Source of the DNA: Phyto melanocephala
Taxonomy: Eukaryota > Arthropoda > Insecta > Diptera > Rhinophoridae
Direction: 5' to 3'
NCBI GenBank assembly: GCA_941918925.1
Contig: OW799234.1
Span: 76,714,543-76,778,542 of the forward strand
Length of the DNA: 64,000 bases
The notes under the pieces are model-generated. The model ran no database searches. It was given only the letters and a program-made list of their open reading frames with translations, and was not told the origin of the DNA. The translations under genes and the position numbers were made by a program. Below are positions 44,401 to 56,400 of this stretch, one piece after another. The stretch's first letter is position 1; every line of letters starts with the position of its first letter.

Positions 44401-47400
44401 GAACATTTATCGCAAAATTAAAAAAAAACAAGTAAAAGTGCTATATTCGGCCGTGCCAAATCTTATATACCCTTCACAACGTGTAGTTATGCAATAACAG
44501 TAGTTTGTATCGCCATTCATCCCATATGAAATACGTACATACATATAAAAAACATACATATATAAAAACATCCCATTGTAAAATTATAAATTTACGTATG
44601 TATGTTAAAAAAAAAAATAAAAAAAAAATTTAAAAAAAAAATTTAAAAAAAAAATTAAAAAAAAATTATTAAGATAATAATTATTAGTTTTTTTGACCTT
44701 TTTATAATAATATATAATAGTTTTTTTAAGCTTTAGGTTTGATTAACTGTTAATCAAACTATAAATTTATAAAATAACAAATATCAAGACACTAAACCAA
44801 CAAAAAACAAATATATAGATAATAAAAAACTCGTATCCTGATGATGCTACACAAAGAGGTAGCGAAATATTGATTAAATAATATAAAATAAAACCAAAAA
44901 AATTTTTATTATTTTTTTATTATTTTTATTATTGAAAAGACCTTAAGCTTAAAAAAACTATTATAAATTATTAAGATATAAATAATAAATATAAAACAAA
45001 CAAAAAATAAAAATAAAAATTAAATAAAAAAAAATAATAAAAATATAAATAATATACAAATTAAATAAAAAATAAAAATTCTTTTGTATTTAATTATTCG
45101 AGCCTAAGGTCATGCAACAGTAAAAAATAAAAAAAAAAAATTAAAAAAAAAAAATGTTAAAAAAATTAAAAAAAATTTGTTGTATTTAAAGTACTACATT
45201 TGAACTTTTCTTTTTAATTTGTATTATATTTTTATATTAGGCTATAAGTTCTATGTGATAATGACAGAATATCTAGGAAAAGTTAGTTATTCGATACTAG
45301 CTGAGTGGAATGCATTTTCGAAACCAGCTACGGTTTCATCATCTGCACTCTTTTGATCAGAACTACAAATGTTGTGTGTAAATATCAACTATTTAACTCA
45401 GTATTTTATTGAAAATTGAAACATAGAATTATTTGTTCTAATTTATTCATGTCTTTCATATAACATTGAGTTAGTACGAAATTTACCAACATCTATTTTT
45501 CCTGTATTCTTTTTGCACGTCATTACCACAAGCAATTAATGGTTGCCTTTAGCTACAGATCTACAGATGTCGCTAAAGCAATTTTTGCAATTATGCAGTT
45601 GCATTATATGTCACATGTGTTCTAAACAAGATGGTATTAGTTGAACAATGTTTTATTTTTACACCATGCCCAGTGTTTGTTTGTTGTATTTAAAGTATTA
45701 CATTTGAACTTTTCTTTTTAATTTGTATTATATTTTTATATTAGGCTATAAGTTCTATGTGATAATGACAGAATATCTAGGAAAAGTTAGTTATCCGATA
45801 CTAGCTGAGTGGAATGCATTTTCGAAACCAGCTACGGTTTCATCATCAGCACTCTTTTGATCAGAACTACAAATGTTGTGTGTAAATATTTTTTTTGGCT
45901 CAGCTGGGATTCGATGCCACGTTTTCTCTAACCAGTATACACGTTTGTATGTATGTATTGTTGTTTTTGTGAAAAAAAATCGAGGTGGTCGTGGGTTTTT
46001 GCTCATATCTCAGTTGTTTATGTACCGATGTTTCTGATTTTCAATACCGATCTACTCTCGAATATTTTTGATATTTTAATACCTCACCCGGGTCCAAGCG
46101 ATGTCGGGGGGCTTCAAAAAGTTGATTTCAACATACACACGGACAGACTGACAGGCTGACAGACTGACAGAGCTTAATCGACTCCCCTATTCATAAGCTT
46201 TCAGAAAATATATACTTTATGGGGTCGGAAATGAAAATTGTAGAAATTTCACACGGAATGACAAACCTATATATACCCTTTTTCACTGTGTGAAGGGTAT
46301 AAAAATAACCAAGATTTAACAAAAATGCTCAATTTATATTTAATTTAAAACAATTTAGAATAAAATTTCATTTGACTAAACATTATAACAAAAAATTATA
46401 AACAATCAATAAAAAAATTATTAAATATTTTCTTTATTTTCTTTTTCTGCTTATCAATTTTTTTCCATAAATTTATTAATTTTTTATGAATAAAATTTTT
46501 TTAAAAGAAAATTTCTATTAAAAATTGTTCATAAAATAAAAATTTCTTTTTAATTAAAAACAAAAAAAAAATTATCAAAAATTGGTAACTTAAAGCATTA
46601 CAAATATTCTATATTTTCTTTTGATTAATTCTCTGTGTTGCTTTAAAAATTCAATTAAATTTGTTAATTGAGCTTGTTAAATACTAATTGAGTTTAATTT
46701 TTCTTTTCCAGTAACCACCATGGGATTTAAAACTAATTTTCTTAAAACTGATGAAAAATGTATGGCTCAGACATATAGATAGTAAGTTATATACATTATA
46801 TTTATTTGTTTTTTTTTTTTGCTTTTATAATTATTTGTAAAAAAAAAATAGAATACACTTTACCTACACCCATTCACATGCAAATGAACTTAAATCATAT
46901 TCATTAATGATCATTTAATATCTCTCCTTTTCTATATATAAGCTATAATCCTTGTTTAATATCTTGTTATTGTTTGTTTTTTTTTTTAAACTGTAGTCTT
47001 ATGGAACTAACTGCTCTAAGAATACTTAAGCCTTGGTATCAAATAGACTTCATTTTTCGTTTTTTGGACAATAAAAACTATGAAAAATCGATAAGAGCCA
47101 ACAAATTGGTAAATGAGTTTGTGGAAAATGTAAGTTTTTGTTTATAAATTTTTTAAATATATTATGTTTTGCTTGCCATGTTAAGGAATTTTTTGCTCAA
47201 AATAAATCAAAGGACAACAATATGTCCTCTGCATTAACATATGCTAAAAATATTTTAAGTTGTGTAAACTTAAATATATATGTTTTTAATGTTATTTGGG
47301 ACGCTAATCCAAATCTGCACTTGGTTTTTTCTATCAGCTCGACTTTTCGCGATATACCTTTATGTCCAAAATTAAGGCACTTCGACTACACATATTGGAA

Positions 47401-50400
47401 TAACTTGAAAACGGTTTAACCTATTCATTAAAAAAGGCCCAAAACTCGTCATCAATATTATCTTTAAGTCGTGCTTACATTGGTTTTAAATTTACCAGTT
47501 TTTCAGAGATATCGGAAAAGTTGTGGCAGAAAAATTTGTTTTTTAAACAAAACTTTATTTGATTTTTTAAAACTTAATAAAAAATATTAAACGACAAAAA
47601 CCGGGTTATTTTTTTGCGAGCGTATAGGCAAAAACTTACGTTCCGAACAAAACGAGCCATATTTTATTACAATCGATCTAAGGGTGATTAAATTTTAAAA
47701 GCCATTGTCTAATTATGTTCATAGGTTATGTGTAGGGTGATCGACTCGGTTTTACAACCGGTGGAAAACCCGGTTTTTTTCTCTTTCAGCTGGCGGTTTT
47801 TTCTAAATGTTGATTTTTCGAATATCGAATACACCGGTTTTTTTTTATCCGAAATAGCCGGTTTTTTATTTTTTAAAGTTTATTTTCATTTATCTTTGTA
47901 ACCAATCGTACCATAGTATATGTAGTATGCAAAAAGTTTCAAAAAATCAGAAAATAAAAACCATTAAAGTTACAATAAAGTAACAATAAAGAAAAATCAA
48001 TAATCTCTTCACCCAGAACCTAATTTTAATTAATGGCTTTGATTGTCTGTCAACTAAAAATTGCAATTAAATCATCGAACAAACTAATTTATGCTTATAT
48101 TTGTATTTGTATTTTTGTATTTTGTATTTCAAATTACAGAAATCATTTCAAACAAAATTCGTTAGTGCATATTAGTTTAAAAGATCTATTTAAAATTTAT
48201 AACAGCCTTATAAAAAGTCTTATTTATTTATGTATTAGTTTATTGTAATTATTTATTTTACATGTAATTTTACATGTCCTTAAATTCAAATAATTAAGAC
48301 CAAATGGGTCAACTGCATTTATGTCAGTTATTGCGTAATTGTGCAGCCAAACGTACATAATAAACTGTAAAAATTTCATATTTAGAAATTTTTTAATTTT
48401 TTCTTTTAATATTATATTTTATATATTCGAACCGGTTAACCGGTTTTTTCTCAATTTTCAAAATAGTAACCGTTTTTTTTTAAATTCTAAATTTCAAACT
48501 ATTTGAAAACCGGTTTCTTAAAAAAGTCGAATAATCGATCACCCTAGTTATGTGGCTTTACGTGAACGTAATAAAACTTTACACTTTTTCCCATTTTAGA
48601 GTTTTCATGACTTTTTTAAAATAAAAAATTTGAATTTTTGTTTTTTTTTTTTGTTTACTTCAACAATCTCAACTCAGTAATTTTTTGTGATTTTCTGAAA
48701 ATCGCTTAATTAGGAGAAACGTTATGATTGCTTGAAGTTCTGATTTTTGGAAAAAAGTCAGAAATAAAAGCGGAGATTAGATTTGCAATCTATTAAGTAA
48801 AATTGCAATAAAGTTCCAGTCAACACAAAAAAAAGTTAAATTTTGTTCGCTTGTGTTATTAAAGGAAATATCAAAGAGTAATCTAATGTATTGAATATAA
48901 GTTGCTTGAGCATTTACAAAGTCAAGAAAAATTTGCAACATCGAACACCATGAGTGTAACGCTGGGTCTCCACGTAGCAATTTTCATTGCTAAGTATAAG
49001 CAAAAACGTCGGCAGAATAACGGCACTTTATTGCTAAAGTGTGTTTATTTTCATTGGGTGGAGAACACGACACAAGTAATTTATTTATAAAATTTTATAT
49101 TTTTGTTTTAATTTTTATGGGTTTTTTTGAAATACCTCACTCTAAATTATTATCAGATAAAATTATTTTAATTTTCCTTTGTTTCTGCAAAGAAAAACAA
49201 AAACTTCAAAGAAAATTAAAAGGATTTTGACAGCTAATTGCAGCAATAATTGCTCAAGCAATCAGCAGAGCAATGATTGCGCAATGCATTGCTACATATA
49301 TCAATTTGCGGTCTACACATCGCAATTTCTATGGACGCAATCAAATTTGACAATTGCGGTAATAAATATTGCTACGTGGAGACCCCGGGTAAAACATACA
49401 TTACATATATTCAAGGGTGAGATGTAAGCAAGAATGCACTTTTTCATTTTAAAACAAAAACGCGTACGTTCTTAGACAGCTGTGATATTTTTTTTATTAA
49501 ATTGTAAATAAGATATGTACCGATTAAATAAGGAATAAAATATCCGTCAAATGGCCCCCACGGCTCTGTTTACAGGCCATCACATTTTTATAAAATTTTT
49601 ACAGACATGTGGCTGTATCTCACCGATAGCGCGTTTAATCTCAAATTAAGGTTCATGAATTATTTCTGGCTTAAGTTTCTGAGTATACTGAAGTTTGAAC
49701 GCATAAAGCTAGAGGTCTTTAAGTTGTTGTATTTTCGAGTTTTCGACAACTCTTATACGCACTTAAATATTACAACAGTTTATTTCATATATCACTAATT
49801 TTTAAAATTCACTTGATATTTACTAATGTATGTCTTATGTATGTTATGTACCTTCTACTTGCTGTAATTTCCTAATACACATTTATACTGCGATACAAGA
49901 GAATTTATAAGACACTGTAAATTCTAGAAATTATTGTTTTAAAATCATCCTGAAAGTATGCTACAAATAGTGAATTGTTTATAATTTCAAGATGGCTAAA
50001 GTGCCTAATTATGAGTTAGAAAAGTTGAAATTTGTGTAAAAATGATTTTTATAGAAAGTAAAATAAAAAAAATATTTTCTCTCTCTAAATTGCAAAGTCT
50101 GATATTCAGGCTCATACCTAAACAAGAGCGTTGAGCGTCAAGCGTTGCAATTTTGCATGTATTTTGTTATTGTAACAAAAACAAAACACATGTAAAACTC
50201 CAACGCTTGACGCTTAACGCTCTTGTTTAGGTATGGGGGTCAATTATACCATTGTCATGCGACAATATTTTATGAACTATCGGTTTTACTGTCAAAAATA
50301 TTCTTTATATTTTTCAGAATTAACTTTTTCTTTGCAGATTAAAACATTCAATATCGTTCCAAATCTCTTAACTATTTAGGGCCATATTCATGAAAAATAT

Positions 50401-53400
50401 TTTAGGTTTAAGCCTTCAATTATTTGACAAATTTCTCTACAACATCTGTCAAATAAGCGTTTAATAATCCTAAAATATTTTTTATGAATACGGCCCTTAA
50501 TTGTTTATTCCAGTGATTCGAGTTACAGTCTCACGTAAGAATTACAGAATCAAAAAACAATAACAAAAAGAATGGGTGGTCACGGTTATACATATGTCAT
50601 AAATTGCCGCAAAAACATGAAAAATAGTTTTAGAACCATGTAATTTTTCAAAATTTTATCTGTAGCAAAAAATGAGGTAAGGACGGGCAGATGAAAATAT
50701 TTGCATTAGGAAAGGAATAATCGAGGAAGTCATTTTGAAAATATAGCAAATGAAGAAATATTTCATCAAAGTAGAGAAATATTTAAAATTGGATAGTTGG
50801 TAAATATTGATTTAATTTCACAAACACAAAGTAAATATAAAAATTTTTTTTATTCTTTTCTTAAAAAATAAATCTATAAATAAAATTAAATAAAAAAATT
50901 ATTCTCCGTTACTTACTTTTCGAGATACTGTATCTTAAAGCGGACCTAATTGCCTCAAAATTTCTTGTTTCTTTAACATTAAACATCAGTTAAAGGGTTA
51001 TATCTTATGAACCAAAAAAAGGAAAAGTAAAAAAAGTAAATGTAAAAAGAGTAGCATATTTAAAATCGTTGGACAATTTTCTGTTAAAAAGGTTTATTAA
51101 AAAAATTTTGTGGACACAAGCAATATTTGATTTTTGCAACATCACGTCATGTTGGCGCCATGTGATTGCTTTACACCGTTGGACTTCTTGCTTTGGGAAT
51201 TTTTAAATGAAATAATAACAAGCCAAGAACAATTGAAGAGAAAGAGCATGCGATAAATCTGCACATTAATGACCTTGAAGCTCAATTATGTCTCAGTGTC
51301 ATTGAAAAGATGAACTATCGGGTAGCAATATGCCACTGAAACCGTGGCCACCATTTGACCAAAATTTTTTTTACACATTATTGTTATAGATCTTTCTATT
51401 ATAAAAAATATTAAAATAAATCTCTGAAAACTTTTTGTTTTAATTCAAATTAACATCATGCGTTTTGGTTGGACCACCCTGTTCATAAATCATTAGTTAA
51501 CATATATACCTATATATATGATCATTAACATGCGTTTGAAAAAAGATGAAAATATGTAAGATTATATAATTTTAAATATGTCTGAATTTTAAACCAACAG
51601 TTATTATTAATTTATGCATATACGTATTAGTACATACATATGGAGGGCTCAGAGCTGAAGCGAACCAAGTCACTAAAACACAATTCGAAGATATTTTGAG
51701 GTTTAGTAAATTAACTGCCATTAATTCCTGGAATGAATATTTCAGTTATACTAAAAACAGTTTTAAAGTTTATTCTCAAAATTGTTTAATGATATAAATT
51801 TTACAAAGTACATTTGAAAACTTTTGCAACACATTAAAAAAGAAAAAAAAAAAGAGTGACTTGGTTCATTTTTACTCCGAATAATAGTTATTATTGACAA
51901 CTATTGCAATTTTGTAGTAAAATAAAAGTGTATAATTTTTGACAAAAGTAGCAAAAAAAATTAATTCAATTATTTAAAATTAATTAACAATATGTATATG
52001 GGAAAAAGTATTGAATTTTAAGGTTAAATGAAGGGTATAAAAAATGTTTACACATAAAAAAATTCGTCATTTTCAACTTCATTATTTTGGGGCTTGTCCT
52101 GATGTTGTCTCGTTGTTATCTCTTGTTTGACTGGTAGATTCTAATAAAAAACTGTGGTACTCTGTCGGACTCATTTACCTGGCTGCTACATTTGTGTTTG
52201 TATCCACAATCGAAATTGCAAATAAATGTTTTTGCAGAAATGGTAAGACCTTATTGGTTTGTGTATTCCTTTCCGCTGTTGCAGCCAAGCTTACGCACAT
52301 TCTTTTTCCACTTTGCCTTCTGCTTTTGTTTCTTCCTTCCCAGTCCTGCAGATGCAGGTGATGGCCCAGCCACCGGCTCTACAGCCACATTTTGTATTAT
52401 AATAAATATAAAAAATAATAATAATAAAAAAATTTAATTTAATAACCAAATGTTTAATTACCTAATAGATTAGCAAAAATATTACTGTCCGATGATTCCG
52501 ATCCTGGACAATATTTTTTTATACTTTTACCACTTTCCATTTTTAATTAACACTGATTTCTTAAAATATTTATGAAAACTGAACAACTGTTGGGGGAAAT
52601 GTTTTCAATTGTTTTGCACTTTTGGTTATCTATGAGTGGCAAATAATTTAAACAAACTCAAAAATCAAATCAATCAATGGTATAATTTTCTCGTTTTCTT
52701 TAAACAAAGTTATTTTTTACAAAGTATGAAATTAAATATTTTTTAAATAACTCACACACTCAAAGAATACTTAACCGTTTTTTTTTTGAACCAAGAATAT
52801 TTTTCGGTTATTAATGGGTCTTGTAAATTTTTGATTTATTTAATGTTTTTGTTATATGTAATATTTTATATATGTTTTGTTCAATTCCAATTTGGATCAC
52901 ACTGACTTGGTTCGTTTCAGCTTCGAAAAAAATCGAAAATAAGAGCAATTGACTTGGGCAGAATTTTGCGCAGAATTTGGCACTAATTTGGACATTTTTT
53001 ATTTTTTATGACTTGGTTCGGTACAGCTTTGAGCCCTCCATATGTATGTACTAAAATCAAAATACATAGATTCTTAATATTTTATGTTTTTCGGTTTCTG
53101 TTCTTTCTCTTTTGAATTAAAAACTAAAAAATAAATAAAAAACCAATGATGAAAAAAATGTATTAGATTGTGCATCAAAAACATATCGAGTGGCAACACA
53201 AACATACACTTATGCACGAGAAATTAGATATTACCAGGACGACAACCGATTGTGCAACTACAATGAAAAATGAAACAAGGGAAGTGAAGACACCAACATC
53301 ACCACCACTTAATAAACATGTTAAGCAGCATAACTTTACTAGCAATAGAGACGTAGCTGCCAATGATGCAAACGAATTTTCATCTTTGCCAGATGCAAAT

Positions 53401-56400
53401 GTGTCTATGCAACAGCAACGACAACGTATTTTTATTGATCAATTATTTCATTTGGCCCAAACGGGTAAAATAACATTGGAAGATATTATAAATGAATCAC
53501 AATCGATGATAGTTGTGGTAAGTGTTAATAATTTTTTGTGTACTTAGTTTCAAGTGATTTGGAGAAAATATAAAAATTAAATTTATAAGAAATTATTGAT
53601 TTATAAAATAAATAATAACTAAATATATTGCTGCGGTAAAAACGAATAACTACTGCATAAGCCGACATAAGCTAAAATTGAGATACTAACACCATTGTAA
53701 TTCAGCGATTTAAAAATAACATCAGGGGAATTAACAACTGTTTTGGACAACTTTGCAGGAAGTTATAGCGTAAAAACTTAATGTCTATATACATGTTTTC
53801 AATGAAAAATATCAGTGGGAGTCTTAACTTATTTTAATTTATAATTAACCTAAATGTGTGAAAACTGCTATGCTTTAGTTAATACAGCGCGGAATTCATA
53901 AAATAGTCTTTATTTTAAAGACAATCAATTTATGAAAATAATTTCAAAATTTTAAAAGTGCTTTCCTTAAAAATTATAAAAAAACAGACATAAAAAACAG
54001 ACCAGTGCCCATGTTCTGTAACTCTCGCTACGAGAAACTTTTCACTTGAAACATGTAAATTGGTACAGAAATACAACAAATCGAAACAAACAGCTGTTTT
54101 TTCTCACTGTACTGTTTCTGTAACTATTCATGCGAGAAATACCTGTCACGTAAGAAAAATACTCGTAAGCCTTAAAAAAAGTGTTTCTGTAAAGTTTTCA
54201 GGCGAGAACTTCTCACTTTGAACTGTCAAAATAAGTCACAAGCAAAAAGACCGCGAGATTGCAAAAACTTTGAGCCAAAAAATATAAAAAGTCAAAAATC
54301 AGTGACAAAAACATGGAAAATGTAAAGTTTAAATGTTTTTTTTTATTATTAATGCATACATATGTATGTATTAATATTATAAATTTGTTATCATTAAGAA
54401 AAGTATGCGGGTTTCAAAGCAACAAAAAGGAAAATTAGATATCGAGTTTAAACTATCGAACCTTCTATAAAATATTTTATAATTGAAATAATGTTTTTTT
54501 TTGTGCTTTAAACTTTTATGTATGTAAAAGAAAGAAATTAGGAAATGAAAAATTAATTACTTTAAATTTGAGGTTATAAATTTTCTTACTACGGGAAATA
54601 ATTTATGGTGACTATCTTTGTTTAATTTACAAAAGTTTTTATATTTCTAAAAAAGATAGATTTTATTTTATATTGATTATATTTTTACAATCATCAAAGT
54701 CATTTAAAGTTTAAAAAAACTAACTAACTAAATAAAATTGCTAAATTCTTTTCATTTATTTTTTTTTTAATTCAATTTCGAAATAATTTTTATAATTTTT
54801 TTATTCCTTTTTTATTTAGACCTTAAATATTTACAAAAATTGTTTATTGTTGAACCAAATTATTTAATTTGTATGTCGTGTGTCCTAAACAAAAATCCTA
54901 AATACACCACCATCATCATTATGTTTATCATCAATGTTACCAATGTCTTGGAAAGTGAAGGCAAATTTGTATTCCTTACACCTTTTCTCATAAAAGGTGC
55001 CTTCAAGCAGAACCATTGCTGATGATCTGCTTAAGCGATATAGTTCCTTAAATCAATTCTCCGGCATTTCAAAAGAGTCTGTTGAATCGCACAACCTTTT
55101 GCGATGAATCCGCAACATATTCCTTTCATCATCCCCAACCGCTCTAACTAAAGCTGCATTGTACATATTATTTCTTTCTTCTGCACTTATTATACCCTTC
55201 ACACAGTGAAAAAGGGTATATATAGGTTTGTCATTCCGTGTGAAATTTCTACAATTTTGATTTCCGACCCCATAAAGTATATATTTTCTGAAAGCTTATG
55301 AATAGGGGAGTCGATTAAGCCCTGTCAGTCTGTCAGTCTGTCCGTCTGACCGTCTGTCCGTGTGTATGTTGAAATCAACTTTTTGAAGCCCCCCGACATA
55401 GGTTGGACCCGGGTAAGGTATTAAAATATCAGAAATATTCGGGAGTAGATCGGTATTGAAAATCAGAAACATCGGTACATAAACAACTGAGATATGAGCA
55501 AAAACTCACGACCACCTCGATTTTTTTTTCACAAAAACAACATTACAACAACAACATACATACATACAAACGTGGATACTGGTTAGAGAAACGTGGCATC
55601 GAATCCCAGCTGAGCCAAAAAAATTTTTTTTTTAATTTTTTTAAAATTTTTTTTTAAATTTTTTTTTATTTTTTTTTATTTTTTATTTAATATATTTTTT
55701 TTATTTTTATTGTTATTTTTTTTTTAATTTTTTTTTTTAATTTTTTTTTTTAATTTTTTTTTTTATTTTTTTTGTTTTATATATAATAATTATAATTATA
55801 TATAATAATTTTTTTTTTAAATTTTTTTTAAAATTTTTTTTTTTATTTTTTAAAAAATTTTTTTTTTAAATTTTTTTTTAATTTTTTTTTTTTCGTTTTT
55901 TTAAAATACATACGTGAATTTATAATTTTACAATGGGATGTTTTTATATATGTATGTACGTATTTCATATGGGATGAATGGTGACACAAACTACTGTTAT
56001 TTCATGACTATACGTTGTGAAGGGTATATAAGATTCGGCACGGCCGAATATAGCGCTCTTACTTGTTTTTTTAAACACTTTTATTTTCTAAATTTTATAT
56101 GTATTATTATTTCCGCACTTCTAAAGTTTATTTTTTTCTTCTTCTTCTTCTTCTTCTTCTTATAATTAAGTATAATTTTTGATAGCTCTAACGTAACAAC
56201 GTAATCATAAATGGTATTTTTCGCCATGAGTTACAGATACACTTTTTTCTCACACATCGAGAAACGGTGGGATATTTTGTTTCATGACTTTTCGATGCGA
56301 GAAGTTCTCACTAAAGTTACAGAACATGGGTACTGAACTTTAATTAATCTTTCTTCAGCATTATATTTCACTACATAGAACCTGACTCTTGAGGGACAGT

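Larger units (their letters stand above)
45178..45890 (-). mobile_element. Retrozyme-like element: 504-bp unit with ~210-bp direct repeats
   Basis: Blocks 45178-45386 and 45682-45890 are direct repeats with few differences, and 295 bases lie between them, so one full unit plus a partial one is present. Each block carries a hammerhead motif on the minus strand (listed separately). Direct repeats with hammerheads are known from Penelope-like elements and from retrozymes, small non-coding retroelements that yield circular RNA. There is no coding capacity. Confidence 0.72.
44431..46303 (-). mobile_element. HINE/DINE-1-like element interrupted by two ribozyme-bearing insertions
   Basis: The left end (CTATATTCGGCCGTGCCAAAT) and right end (TACTTTATGGGGTCGG and the GGGTATA hairpin, to 46303) are those of the family. 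The A-rich centre holds a 291-bp insertion (44676-44966) and the direct-repeat unit at 45178-45890, so the element is about twice the usual length. Confidence 0.8.

Noticed and set aside
52192..52437. 81-codon ORF with hydrophobic stretch in P450 intron 5
   Set aside because: It lies inside a TIR element, has a low-complexity C-terminus, and shows no match to a known family by eye.
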